From an uncultured Hymenobacter sp. (GTDB lineage Bacteria > Bacteroidota > Bacteroidia > Cytophagales > Hymenobacteraceae), in NCBI GenBank assembly GCA_913776615.1, contig CAJYPK010000033.1, forward strand, positions 62,001 through 126,000: a DNA stretch of 64,000 nucleotides. Reading direction: 5' to 3'. The notes below the pieces were generated by a model, which was given only the letters and a program-made list of their open reading frames with translations, was not told the origin of the DNA and searched no databases. Numbering within the stretch: position 1 is the stretch's first letter; each line of letters begins with the position of its first letter. Below are positions 1 through 7,848 of this stretch, in pieces. A program made the position numbers and the translations under genes.

Positions 1-563
1 TTGTGGTCGCTGCTGCCCGGCAAGGTGTCGCAGAGCGTCACGGGGTTGACGAGCTGCTGGGTGCTTGGCCGGTACTCGTAGCGCACCAGCCGCGTACTAA
101 AAAAATAGCCGCCGTAGGCCGGTGTGCCGCCTTTGCCCGGCTGGCCGGCTCCCGCAAAGCGGTAGACGTACGCCAGGTACACGTAGGGTTGACCCGTGAG
201 CAGTTGCGGGTGCAGGGCTAGCCCCATGAGGCCGCCCTGGGGCCAGGGCTTACCGCCGTCTACGGCGTCGGGCGTACGGTCGTAGCGCGGAAACTCCCGA
301 GCTGAGCTCAAGTCGAGCAGCACGGTCTTGGTGCCGGTGGCGAGGTTGAGGCGGCTCACGCGGTAACCCTTGGCTTCGGTCAGCCATAGGTAGTTATCGG
401 GACCGTAGACGATGGACCAGGGGTCGCTGAGTTGCCGGGCGACTACGCGCCGCACGAAGGTTTCACCATGCGGCCCGGTGGTGGTAGTCTGGGCCGCGAC
501 GGGCAGCCAATTCAACGCTCCCGGTAAGCCGAAAGCAGCAAGCAAAAACACGAAACGGCGCAT
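1..563 (-). CDS. PQQ-dependent sugar dehydrogenase family protein, N-terminal part (cut by window edge)
   Basis: The N-terminal 187 residues of a secreted glucose/sorbosone-dehydrogenase-type beta-propeller, which would oxidise sugars in the periplasm using pyrroloquinoline quinone. The start is the ATG at 563, followed by a Sec signal peptide (MRRFVFLLAAFGLPG, ending near PVAAQ). The first propeller blade shows the family pattern SDPWSIVYGPDNYLWLTE, then GYRVSRLNLATGTKTVLLDL and GGLMGLALHPQ, where the H of the ALHP motif corresponds to the catalytic His region of soluble aldose dehydrogenases. The C-terminal two thirds, with the calcium and PQQ ligands, lie outside the window. It could equally be a CHU_C-tailed secreted member, since many Bacteroidota homologues carry a sorting domain. 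Confidence 0.8.
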   Translation of the reverse strand, partial: MRRFVFLLAAFGLPGALNWLPVAAQTTTTGPHGETFVRRVVARQLSDPWSIVYGPDNYLWLTEAKGYRVSRLNLATGTKTVLLDLSSAREFPRYDRTPDAVDGGKPWPQGGLMGLALHPQLLTGQPYVYLAYVYRFAGAGQPGKGGTPAYGGYFFSTRLVRYEYRPSTQQLVNPVTLCDTLPGSSDH

Positions 564-731
564 ACGACAGAAAGGGGCCGCGCTGCTAAAGGAACGGTGC
601 GGCCTTCTCCGTACGGCGGCTTACCGTGGGAGTTAGGTAGAGCTTAGTTTGCTGCGCATCAGGTTGGTGGCAGCTAAGCTCGCCTGTTGCGGGGTGGTTG
701 CCGGGGCAGTCATTCGCCCCTTACCTGTGGG

Positions 732-2840
732 TCAGTACACCACCGTGAGCGAGCCGCTCTGCGACTGCCCCTCGCTCAGCGAGATGACGTAGTAATACGT
801 GCCAGCGGGGGCGGGCTGCCCGCCCAGCGTACCATTCCACTCGTTGGCGGGGCTATAGTTGGAAGCCTCGAACACCTTATTCCCCCAGCGGTTGAAAATC
901 AGCACGTGATTGGTAGGATAATCGTCGATGTTGGCAATCTGCCAGGTGTCATTCTCCCCGTCGCCGTTGGGGCTGATGGCGTTGGGTACGCGCAGGTGCG
1001 GCAGTACCGTCACGGTGACCTGGCTCGTCGCACCGCAGTTGGTTGGGGAGGTCGAGCCAGTAACGGTGTAGGTGGTAGTTTGGGCGGGGCTGAGCACGAA
1101 CGGCCCCGGGCCGGTGAGCAGCACGTCGGGCCCCGTTACGGTGTAAGGCGGCAGGCCCCCCGTGGGCGTCAGGGTGGTGCTGCACCCCGGGCAGATGCGA
1201 CGGCTCCCCGCGACGGGCAGCGCCGCGACTTCCGATATAATGACTTGTTGCACCACCGAGTCGGTCAGGCAGCCGAGCTGGGAAATGCCGTGCACCGCCA
1301 AGGTGCCCGTGCCGGCCTCGCCCCACTGCACCTGCACCGAATCGGCCGTGCGGCTGCCCACGATAGTGCCACCCGCCACGCGCCAGCTTATTTGGGGGGC
1401 CGTGTTGCCCACGGCCCGGTAAGTGCGCCGCGCATTCAGGGCGCAGACCAGCGGATCACCCACGATGCGCTGCGGACCCGGCGGGGGCGTTACCGTAATG
1501 TGCAGCACATCGGCCGTGGTCTTGCCGGCGCAGCCGTTGTCTTTAACTGTGAAGGCGACGTCGTATGGCGTGGCGCGGGCTTCGGCGCAGGTAGTGGAGA
1601 ACGTAAGCGTGCCACCCACCGCGCCGGTGGGGCCGGCCGCCGTAACCGTGCCGGTGGGGTAGCCGGGTAGCCGCGTGCCTGGGTTGCCATCGAAGGACGC
1701 GTTGTGGCCGCCCGCCCCGTCGAGCAGCTCACTGTTCAGCGTCAGGACCAGGGGGTGGTGGTCGGCCTGGGTGGCAGCAAAGGGAATCGTGATGCTACGC
1801 CCGGCCTCCACTGTATAGTCGCGCGGGGTAATGGACGGCGGTACCGCCGGTGCCCGGGCGGGGGGGCACACCCCCACCACCAGTTGCAAGTCGCGCCGGG
1901 TCGTACCAATTAGCTGCTCCTGCCCGTTGATCGTGCGGTACTCCTTCACGTCAACCGCCACTACGTATTTGCTGCCCGCCGTCGAGGCCCCGTAGGTAGC
2001 CAGCCCCGTAGCGGGATTAATGGAAGCGAAATTGCCGGGCGCCGTGCCAAATGGCGCGCTCGCCGAATAGCTTGCCCCCGCACTGTAGGCCGCTAAGGTA
2101 GGCGTTGGGGTAAAGTAAGCCGGTGGACCTGCCTGTGGAAAAGCCTGCGCGTAGGGCTGCCCGAAGCTGTAAACCAGGCGGTCACCGTCGGCATCCACGG
2201 CATTGTTGAGGAGAAACGTAGTATCGTTGGCGCAGATGACGGCTACCGCAACATCTGAAAAAACCGGGGCGCTGTTAGGAATGGTGGGCGGCAGCAGCGA
2301 TACGTACAGCGTTAGCGATTGAGTGTTGGGGGCAAATAGGTTGGTGATGTCTACGTTACGCGCGCTATCAGAAAACAGGGCGTAGTACCCCGCGCTCGAG
2401 GCGGGCAGGTTTACGATGGCGATGAAGCGTTGCAGTCGGTAGGGCTGCGACACCCCAATAACGGTGCAGCCCGGCGGGATGGGCGGCGCAATACACTCGG
2501 ATATCGTCGTCTGCGGAATGTTCAGGTCGCCACGTGCCGTCGCGTAAGCCGAGTTCGCGGTCGCCAGCTGGATCTTAGTTCCCGTGCCTTGGGCGTAGAT
2601 GGCCACTACGGCCTGCGATTTGGGCTGCGCAATGCCCGCCGCCCCGCAGTTATTGTATACCGTCACCGTGATTTCGTAGCGCAGGGGTGCCCCGGCCGGG
2701 CCTTGGGCATCGAGGTAGCGGTAAGTCATCTCGCCGCCCAGCAAGTGCGTAGCGGCGGCTGGCTGAGCAGCGCTCAGTAGTAGCAGCAGCCAAGCCAGCC
2801 GCGCCAGTAAGCCCGTACGTTGGAGTAAAAATGCTAGCAT
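732..2840 (-). CDS. Secreted protein with gliding-motility-associated C-terminal (T9SS type B sorting) domain
   Basis: A 702-residue secreted protein. The preferred start is the ATG at 2840, because it puts a clean signal peptide (MLAFLLQRTGLLARLAWLLL, ending near AQPAAA) first; an upstream ATG at 2903 only adds non-signal residues. The mature protein opens with ATHLLGGEMTYRYL, the characteristic opening of large Bacteroidota gliding/adhesin-like proteins. The middle holds PKD/Ig-like stretches with paired Cys. The last ~85 residues (from PNAISPNGDGENDTW through FNRWGNKVF to the end) are the CHU_C domain, which directs export through the type IX secretion system and attachment to the cell surface. 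Its ligand or role is unknown. It lies head-to-tail with the sugar dehydrogenase, 168 bp upstream. Confidence 0.88.
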   Translation of the reverse strand: MLAFLLQRTGLLARLAWLLLLLSAAQPAAATHLLGGEMTYRYLDAQGPAGAPLRYEITVTVYNNCGAAGIAQPKSQAVVAIYAQGTGTKIQLATANSAYATARGDLNIPQTTISECIAPPIPPGCTVIGVSQPYRLQRFIAIVNLPASSAGYYALFSDSARNVDITNLFAPNTQSLTLYVSLLPPTIPNSAPVFSDVAVAVICANDTTFLLNNAVDADGDRLVYSFGQPYAQAFPQAGPPAYFTPTPTLAAYSAGASYSASAPFGTAPGNFASINPATGLATYGASTAGSKYVVAVDVKEYRTINGQEQLIGTTRRDLQLVVGVCPPARAPAVPPSITPRDYTVEAGRSITIPFAATQADHHPLVLTLNSELLDGAGGHNASFDGNPGTRLPGYPTGTVTAAGPTGAVGGTLTFSTTCAEARATPYDVAFTVKDNGCAGKTTADVLHITVTPPPGPQRIVGDPLVCALNARRTYRAVGNTAPQISWRVAGGTIVGSRTADSVQVQWGEAGTGTLAVHGISQLGCLTDSVVQQVIISEVAALPVAGSRRICPGCSTTLTPTGGLPPYTVTGPDVLLTGPGPFVLSPAQTTTYTVTGSTSPTNCGATSQVTVTVLPHLRVPNAISPNGDGENDTWQIANIDDYPTNHVLIFNRWGNKVFEASNYSPANEWNGTLGGQPAPAGTYYYVISLSEGQSQSGSLTVVY

Positions 2841-3291
2841 AAGGTGTGCCGGAACAGTAGTAAGCGGGTAAAGCCAGCGGCCAGCGGCGGGGCGGTCACC
2901 CACGGTGTATTACTGAAAAAACTGGCCCGCCGCTATTACCGGTGGGCCGGCGATGTCTGGGGGTGAAGCTACGCCGGTGCAAATGACTTTTCGATTAAGG
3001 TAGTAGCCACGTAGCCAATCGGTAAGCGGCCGCTCTTCACTGTCTGCTTTAGAACGGGTGCGGGCTTGCGGCCAGCCGCGATTTGGCGGATAGCAAAAAG
3101 AAAATCCTGGGTTGCTGATGTAAGCATAAACTGTTCAGCAAAAGCACATAATCTTAAAACTAGGGTGGCGTTTAGCCGCGCCAAGGCTGGCATACGGGCC
3201 GTAAGACGGTAACAACCAGGGTGGGCTAACGCGTATAATGTGCAGCTAGTCAGCTACAACAAAACCTACTTCATACTTCACTTTCCACATC
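2841..3291. other. Intergenic stretch between divergent genes, no supported gene
   Basis: This 451-bp stretch separates the divergent starts at 2840 (-) and 3292 (+), so it must hold both promoters. A 74-codon stop-free frame on the minus strand (2969-3193) begins with ATG but matches no family I recognise and has no signal or membrane segment. I do not call it a gene. No convincing TAnnTTTG element or RNA structure was seen. Confidence 0.4.
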
Positions 3292-3588
3292 ATGAAATCC
3301 ACTTCCCTTTTCCTCGCCGCTGCTTTCGCCCTCTGCGCCAACGCCGCTTTCGCCCAAACTACCCCCGGCACTACGACCGGCACCATGACGACTCCTTCCC
3401 AAACGGGGACGATGAACGGTGCGGGTACGATGAATAACGGCTCCATGAACAGCACCGGCACCATGAACCGTACGAGCACGATGGACAACGGCACCATGCG
3501 CAGCGACCGTAGTGCCCGCCGCGCCAATAAAGGCGGTAAAATGAAGTCTAAAATGCAGACTTCTACCTCTTCTACCGGTACGATGTAA
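3292..3588 (+). CDS. Small secreted low-complexity protein (Thr/Met/Asn-rich)
   Basis: A 98-residue exported protein of unknown function. Residues 1-21 are a clear signal peptide (MKSTSLFLAAAFALCANAAFA). The mature part is almost entirely repeats of the type GTMN/STGTM/NGTM, with Met every four to six residues, then a basic patch (RSARRANKGGKMKSKM) and a GTM end. It resembles the protein at 4201-4479 in signal peptide, Thr-rich body and Lys/Met-rich tail, suggesting paralogues. It is followed directly by a strong hairpin terminator, so it is probably transcribed alone. Function cannot be assigned; Met-rich secreted peptides elsewhere sometimes bind copper, but that is only a suggestion. Confidence 0.72.
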   Translation: MKSTSLFLAAAFALCANAAFAQTTPGTTTGTMTTPSQTGTMNGAGTMNNGSMNSTGTMNRTSTMDNGTMRSDRSARRANKGGKMKSKMQTSTSSTGTM

Positions 3589-3623
3589 TCGCCGTGCGGC
3601 CGTAATAACCGTATAGCCACGAG

Positions 3624-3656
3624 CTGGCTGACCTGCGTGGTCAGCCAGTTTTTTTT
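3624..3656 (+). terminator. Rho-independent terminator of the 3292-3588 gene
   Basis: A perfect 10-bp stem, CTGGCTGACC with GGTCAGCCAG, a 5-nt loop, and a run of eight T directly after it. It lies 35 bp after the stop codon. Confidence 0.92.
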
Positions 3657-3684
3657 GCCTGGCTGTACTTAGCTCTACGCTGCC

Positions 3685-4110
3685 ATGAAATTAATCAGCC
3701 TGCTAGCAGTCAGTATGTTGACTGTATACGTAGCCCGGGCCCAGACGGTGCCCTTCGATGCCACGGCGCCCATGCGCGGGGGCAGCCAAAATCAAACGGT
3801 CGTGCCTCCCGTCAACCCGGCGCTCAACCAGAGCACCATTCAAGGGCCGTCGCAAGTGCAGCGGACTACCTCTAGCTACGACGCCCAGCCCAGCCGGCCT
3901 ACGGTGGGCACGGTGCCGGTAGCCGGTACGCCCGAGCAGTCGCCCACGGCTCTCCCCGATATACGCGAGCAAGGACTCATTCCGCAGCAGCGGCGCCGGC
4001 AATCTACCGACATAGTGCCCAGCCGTGGCTCTAGTTCCAGCAATATCAGCCAGCGGCGCGATCCGCAGCCCGCGGGCGCTGCTACCGTGATACCTGCGCC
4101 CCGGCCGTAA
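3685..4110 (+). CDS. Secreted proline/serine/glutamine-rich hypothetical protein
   Basis: A 141-residue protein with an N-terminal signal peptide (MKLISLLAVSMLTVYVARAQ). The mature part is disordered-looking, rich in Pro, Ser, Gln, Thr and Arg, with no recognisable domain. It is flanked on both sides by short secreted proteins of the same style (3292 and 4201), so the three form a small cluster of exported low-complexity proteins. It lacks the Lys/Met tail of its two neighbours. Coding is supported by the signal peptide and by an ATG start 28 bp after the preceding terminator. Function unknown. Confidence 0.65.
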   Translation: MKLISLLAVSMLTVYVARAQTVPFDATAPMRGGSQNQTVVPPVNPALNQSTIQGPSQVQRTTSSYDAQPSRPTVGTVPVAGTPEQSPTALPDIREQGLIPQQRRRQSTDIVPSRGSSSSNISQRRDPQPAGAATVIPAPRP

Positions 4111-4200
4111 CCTGCCCGGCCCGGTCACAGTAAAACCACGAACGGCCAATGCGCGCCGTGCCTTTCCACACGCTCCTTTTCCACATTCCTTCGCTCTCTT

Positions 4201-4479
4201 ATGTTCCGCTCTGCTCTTATCCTGGCTGCCGGCCTCTTGGCCGGTACGGCCGCACTGGCCCAGACTACCCCCACTACCAACAGCCCCTCGACCACCCGTA
4301 GCACCAATACGGTAGGGCTGGGAGGCACCATCAACGGCAGCACGGCGGGCAATGGCACAACAGCCGCTCCCGCCCGCTACGACGATCCCAACTCGGGTAT
4401 GCCTTCCCAGGCGCAGGTGAAAACCAAAACCCCGAAGCCGCACAAGGAGAAGAGCGGTAAGATGAAAACTACCATGTAA
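4201..4479 (+). CDS. Small secreted low-complexity protein with Lys/Met tail
   Basis: A 92-residue exported protein of unknown function. The signal peptide covers residues 1-20 (MFRSALILAAGLLAGTAALA). The body is Thr/Asn/Gly-rich and the end is strongly basic (KTKTPKPHKEKSGKMKTTM). It looks like a paralogue of the protein at 3292-3588: same size, same signal-peptide type, same QTTP start of the mature part and the same GKMK motif near the C-terminus. A bidirectional terminator follows 25 bp after the stop. Confidence 0.72.
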   Translation: MFRSALILAAGLLAGTAALAQTTPTTNSPSTTRSTNTVGLGGTINGSTAGNGTTAAPARYDDPNSGMPSQAQVKTKTPKPHKEKSGKMKTTM

Positions 4480-4503
4480 GGCTTCCGCAAACAGGTGCTC
4501 TAC

Positions 4504-4542
4504 ATAAAAAAGCACTGGCCCGAAAAGGCCAGTGCTTTTTTA
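4504..4542. terminator. Bidirectional terminator between convergent genes
   Basis: A-tract, stem AGCACTGGCC with GGCCAGTGCT, loop CGAAAA, T-tract. It is symmetrical, so it can stop transcription from the secreted-protein gene (+) and from the uvsE operon (-). Confidence 0.93.
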
Positions 4543-4566
4543 GTACCAACAAGTGAAAAGGAGAAT

Positions 4567-4920
4567 CTACTTACCGGCTTTGCTGGAGGCGTGGGCCAGT
4601 AAGTCGTGACCGTGGCGGCGTAGGGTATCGGCCAGCTTGAGCAAGTCGGCCTTGAGCTCGGCGGGGGCGTGGTGGCTGACCTGGCTGGTCTGGTCGCCCA
4701 GCATCGCCAGCGAGTTGCCAATGGCCGTGGCGCTCAGGCTGCCGCTGGATAGCAGCGATTGCAAATTGCCCATTTCGCGGGCAATGTCTTGCAGGTCGGG
4801 CAGGCCACTTTGCAAAAATTGCTGCTGCCAGGTCTCGGTATTATCCATAGCTGAGCCGAGGGGCAGGCTGGTAAGTCCGTTTTGCAGCCCCGATAGGGTT
4901 GCGTGCAGGAGGTCGTTCAT
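4567..4920 (-). CDS. Hypothetical helical protein downstream of uvsE
   Basis: A 117-residue, mostly alpha-helical, soluble protein with no signal peptide, no Cys and no recognised domain. Its ATG (4920) lies 36 bp after the uvsE stop on the same strand, and a terminator follows its own stop. The two genes therefore probably form a two-gene transcription unit. The sequence is rich in Leu/Gln/Asp/Ser and shows amphipathic helix patterns (for example LPDLQDIAREMGNLQSLLSS and ELKADLLKLADTLRRHGHDL). A role linked to UV repair is suggested only by position. Confidence 0.65.
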   Translation of the reverse strand: MNDLLHATLSGLQNGLTSLPLGSAMDNTETWQQQFLQSGLPDLQDIAREMGNLQSLLSSGSLSATAIGNSLAMLGDQTSQVSHHAPAELKADLLKLADTLRRHGHDLLAHASSKAGK

Positions 4921-4956
4921 CGTGAAAGAAGGAAAAATAGAGGGGGTAGGAAAGGG

Positions 4957-5943
4957 TTAGGCCTGCGCTTTGGGAGTGCGTTTTTTAGGTGCGGCGGTCG
5001 GGGCTGGGCGGGGTGCAAATACCGGTGGCTCGTAGCCCAGTGGCATGGCCGGTAGCAGACCGTTGAGACGTAGTAATTCGGCCGCTCGCACGGCGCTGGC
5101 CTCTTTATCTTTGATTTCGAGCATCATATCCACATCGAGCCCGTCGAGGTCGCGTAGGAAGTTCTGCAGCAGCTCGGGTACCAGCGTATCGGTGTGCTTG
5201 CCCTTGCGCTCGCCGGGAGCCTGCGAGCTATAGTCCATCATCAGCACCCCGTCGCGGGTGGGATGCCAGGTAGCGGCAGCCAGGCGCAGGGCTTCGCGCA
5301 TGGGCTCCCCATAGTTGAGGCACTCGTGGTGAAAATTATCGAATAGAATCGGCACGCCCGTTTCGTCGTGCAGGCTCAGGCATTCGCGCAAGCTGTAGAG
5401 CCGGTCGTCATTTTCAACCACTAAGCGCACTTTAACCGCCTCGGGCAGCATGGTGTGGAAGGTTTCGACCCAGCGAGCCAGCGCCGCGCCCTTGTCGCCA
5501 TAGGCTCCCCCCGCGTGAATTTGCAGCTTGGCCGTGGAGTCCAGCTCCATCAAATCAAGCATCGACCCTTGGTAAATTAACTCGTCAATGCTGCGTTGCA
5601 CAATGGCCGGGTCGGGCGAGTTGAGCACCACAAACTGGTCAGGATGAAATGAAATTCGCATCCCGTGCTGCTTTATAAAGTCGCCGATAGCCCGGAACTC
5701 ACTTTTAAAGTGCGCCTGCCACGGAAACGTATTGACCTCGTGCGAGCCAAACGGCACAATACCCGAGCCCATGCGAAAGAACAGTAGCCCGTGGGCGACG
5801 TTCCACTCCAGTATCTGCCGGAGGCAGGCTAAGTTAGCGGCTACCGTAGTCACTAGCCGCTCCTCCGAATAGGAGGCCAGCCGGAAGGTGCCAGCCGCGC
5901 TGCACGGCAGCGTTTCGTTCACGCAGGGATATCCGATTTTCAT
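4957..5943 (-). CDS. uvsE: UV DNA damage endonuclease (UvsE/UVDE family)
   Basis: A 328-residue TIM-barrel repair nuclease that nicks DNA 5' of pyrimidine dimers and other lesions, starting an excision repair route independent of UvrABC. The family pattern is clear: the opening MKIGYPCVNETL, FRMGSGIVPFGSH, then RISFHPDQFVVLNSP, LQIHAGGAYGDK, RLVVENDD, VPILFDNFHHECLN and LEIKDKE, supplying the His, Glu and Asp residues that bind the metal cluster. The last ~30 residues are a basic Pro/Ala/Lys-rich tail. The start at 5943 gives the conserved N-terminus. The region 44-279 bp upstream consists of microsatellite arrays, which could affect expression. Confidence 0.95.
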   Translation of the reverse strand: MKIGYPCVNETLPCSAAGTFRLASYSEERLVTTVAANLACLRQILEWNVAHGLLFFRMGSGIVPFGSHEVNTFPWQAHFKSEFRAIGDFIKQHGMRISFHPDQFVVLNSPDPAIVQRSIDELIYQGSMLDLMELDSTAKLQIHAGGAYGDKGAALARWVETFHTMLPEAVKVRLVVENDDRLYSLRECLSLHDETGVPILFDNFHHECLNYGEPMREALRLAAATWHPTRDGVLMMDYSSQAPGERKGKHTDTLVPELLQNFLRDLDGLDVDMMLEIKDKEASAVRAAELLRLNGLLPAMPLGYEPPVFAPRPAPTAAPKKRTPKAQA

Positions 5944-5986
5944 TCCCTGAGCTTACGCTAGAACCGGACCCCGCGTTTTATTCTGT

Positions 5987-6105
5987 GGTGAATTGGTGAA
6001 TTGGTGAATTGGTGAATTGGTGAATTGGTGAATTGGTGAATTGGTGAATTGGTGAATTGGTGAATTGGTGAATTGGTGAATTGGTGAATTGGTGAATTGG
6101 TGAAT
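5987..6105. repeat. Tandem array of an 8-bp unit (GGTGAATT), about 15 copies
   Basis: Uninterrupted head-to-tail copies of GGTGAATT from 5987 to 6105. It starts 44 bp upstream of the uvsE start codon, on the side where the promoter should be. No spacers are present, so this is not a CRISPR array. Confidence 0.97.
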
Positions 6106-6120
6106 ATTTTCTCTAAATTA

Positions 6121-6188
6121 CTCACGACTCACGACTCACGACTCACGACTCACGACTCACGACTCACGACTCACGACTCACGACTCAC
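6121..6188. repeat. Tandem array of a 7-bp unit (CTCACGA), about 10 copies
   Basis: A second, different microsatellite, separated from the 8-bp array by only 15 bp of AT-rich sequence. It is perfect over its length and runs directly into a third array. Confidence 0.96.
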
Positions 6189-6222
6189 CATCTCACCATC
6201 TCACCATCTCACCATCTCACCA
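6187..6222. repeat. Tandem array of an 8-bp unit (ACCATCTC), about 4.5 copies
   Basis: Third consecutive microsatellite. It ends exactly at the stop codon (6223-6225) of the neighbouring minus-strand gene, so the whole 236-bp spacer between that gene and uvsE is repeat DNA. Confidence 0.93.
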
Positions 6223-6918
6223 CTACTCATAGCCTCGGTTGTCGCGGAAGGCCTTGTTGTATTCGGCGCGGCGTTGGCGAGCTTTTTCGGCGGCTTCGCG
6301 GGCTTTGATCTCCTCCATTTTGCGGCGCTCCTTGCCTTGGCGCGAAAACTGGTCGTAGAGCCAGTCCACGTTCGATTCGCTGATAGTGGGGGCCTCGGGT
6401 TTGGGGGCGGTAGAGTCCACGGCGAAAAGTGGCTTGGGCTTGGGGGCACGCTTGGGCACTTTTACTACCGGTGGGGCGGGGCGCTTCATGTTGCGCAAAG
6501 CCCGGTTGATGATGGCGCGGTCGGGCCGGTCGGCGGTGACGCGCACTTCGCCGAGCTGTACCGAATCGCGCACCAGTTTTATTTGCACCACCAGCTGCGA
6601 GAGCGTAGTACCGCTAAGGGCCAGCCGGTGCTGCTTGTAGCCAATGGCCCGAAACACTAGCGTATCAGTGGCCCGCGCCTCAATAAAAAAATCGCCCTCG
6701 GCCCCGGCCGCCACGCCCTGGCGGGTGCGCCGCAACTGCACAGTGGCCCCGGGAATGGGCTGTTTGTTTTCGGCGGCCATCACCCGGCCGCTCACGCGTA
6801 CGGTCGGCGAGGGGCTGCCCGCCTGGGCGTGCGCCTGTTGGCTACCGAGCACGGCGAGCAGCAGCAGGCCCAGGGCCAGCCAACGGGACTTGGGAAAAGG
6901 GATGACCGGCAAAAACAC
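6223..6918 (-). CDS. Secreted carboxypeptidase-regulatory-like domain protein
   Basis: A 231-residue exported protein. A signal peptide (about residues 1-32, ending AQQAHAQ-like) is followed by a CarboxypepD_reg-like beta-sandwich (VRVSGRVMAAENKQPIPGATVQL, then GDFFIEARATDTLVFRAIGYK), the small domain found at the start of many TonB-dependent receptors and in stand-alone surface proteins. After about residue 150 comes a Pro/Lys-rich linker and a charged helical end (ERRKMEEIKAREAAEKARQR). No transporter barrel follows, so it is a stand-alone protein of unknown partner. Its stop codon abuts the microsatellite block upstream of uvsE. Confidence 0.8.
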   Translation of the reverse strand: MFLPVIPFPKSRWLALGLLLLAVLGSQQAHAQAGSPSPTVRVSGRVMAAENKQPIPGATVQLRRTRQGVAAGAEGDFFIEARATDTLVFRAIGYKQHRLALSGTTLSQLVVQIKLVRDSVQLGEVRVTADRPDRAIINRALRNMKRPAPPVVKVPKRAPKPKPLFAVDSTAPKPEAPTISESNVDWLYDQFSRQGKERRKMEEIKAREAAEKARQRRAEYNKAFRDNRGYE

Positions 6919-6963
6919 GACTCGTTAACGCAACTTTCCCGCAAAGCTGCCACTAAAAGAGGT

Positions 6964-6999
6964 AAAAAAAACCCGTATCGTTGCAGATACGGGTTTTTT
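6964..6999 (-). terminator. Terminator (bidirectional shape) downstream of the 7033-7686 lipoprotein gene
   Basis: A-tract, stem ACCCGTATC with GATACGGGT, 6-nt loop, T-tract. It lies 33 bp after the lipoprotein stop codon and upstream of the next minus-strand gene. Confidence 0.9.
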
Positions 7000-7032
7000 G
7001 CGTACCAACGGGCGGCTTTTACCGCCCGGCGA

Positions 7033-7686
7033 TTACATTTTGCTCTTGTTGCCGTCGGCGTCCTTCATTTTTACGGTGCCGTCGTCTTTCACTTTAATCT
7101 TCGAGCCGTCAGCCATTTTGGCTTTGCCTTTGGCCACGCCGCTCATGGGCGTTTCTTCGGTAGTCGTAGTGGTCGTGGTTTCGGTGGTCGTCGAGCTCAT
7201 CGAGCTGTTATCCGAAGGCATGGTGGCGCTTGATGAAGCGGCCCCCTGGTCGGTCGTGTCGAGGTTGTTGGCTTCGTCGTAGTTCGAGCGCGACGATTCG
7301 TAAGCGCTGTACTGGTCGGGCGACGACAGGATGGTTTTGAATTCGTTGTCGGTGTCGGTATAGTACTGGCGACGAGCGGCCCCCATGCCGGTGGTATCGC
7401 TCTGGTACTTGCTCATCATGTCGTCGTAGCGCTTCGAGCGGTTGTAGTAAGCCGTGCGCAGCTTTTCGCGGGTACCCTCGTCCGAGATTTTCATGTCGGA
7501 GGCGTACTTGTCGGCCATGCGGTTGCCGCGCGAGTGGTAGGCTTCGTCGCTCACCGTTTTGGTGGTCGTGGTAGTAGCCGAGCCTTCGGTGGGCGTGGTG
7601 GTAGTGGTTTCAGAAGTCGTATTCGACGAGCAGGAAGCCAGCGAGAAAGCGGTAGCGCCGGCCAGCAGCAACAGAACATTTTTCAT
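7033..7686 (-). CDS. Lipoprotein with Thr-rich linker and Lys/Met-rich tail
   Basis: A 217-residue lipoprotein. The start is the ATG at 7686, because it places MKNVLLLLAGATAFSLASC first: a classic lipoprotein signal with lipobox LASC (Cys about residue 19). An upstream ATG at 7824 would bury the signal. After a Thr-rich linker comes a helical region with many Tyr/Ser/Asp residues (YHSRGNRMADKYASDMK and similar), then a second Thr-rich linker. The end is a repeated pattern of alternating Lys, Asp, Gly and Met (KMADGSKIKVKDDGTVKMKD). The tail resembles the ends of nearby secreted proteins at 3292 and 4201. Function unknown. Confidence 0.75.
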   Translation of the reverse strand: MKNVLLLLAGATAFSLASCSSNTTSETTTTTPTEGSATTTTTKTVSDEAYHSRGNRMADKYASDMKISDEGTREKLRTAYYNRSKRYDDMMSKYQSDTTGMGAARRQYYTDTDNEFKTILSSPDQYSAYESSRSNYDEANNLDTTDQGAASSSATMPSDNSSMSSTTTETTTTTTTEETPMSGVAKGKAKMADGSKIKVKDDGTVKMKDADGNKSKM

Positions 7687-7848
7687 GACAAAAGGAAGAA
7701 TAGTGTGAGGAAACCAGGTTGGGTTCGGGCTTAAACGAATAAGCCGCGCCGAGGTTACTGTTACCCCCTTGGTGCTCAACCTGCCAGCGCTGGGTGCAGT
7801 GTAGGCTTGCCTGACGTTAGGCAAGCTAAGGATTACCCCATAGGGGGC

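Noticed and set aside
2969..3193. 74-codon minus-strand frame in the 2.9-3.2 kb spacer
   Set aside because: No recognised domain, no signal or membrane segment, and it lies within a divergent promoter region. Not enough to call a gene.
5987..6222. CRISPR array
   Set aside because: Perfect short tandem units of 7 or 8 bp without spacers, and no cas genes in the window.
6097..6660. Plus-strand frame over the microsatellites
   Set aside because: The first ~45 codons are repeat translation and the rest is antisense to the carboxypeptidase-regulatory-like gene.
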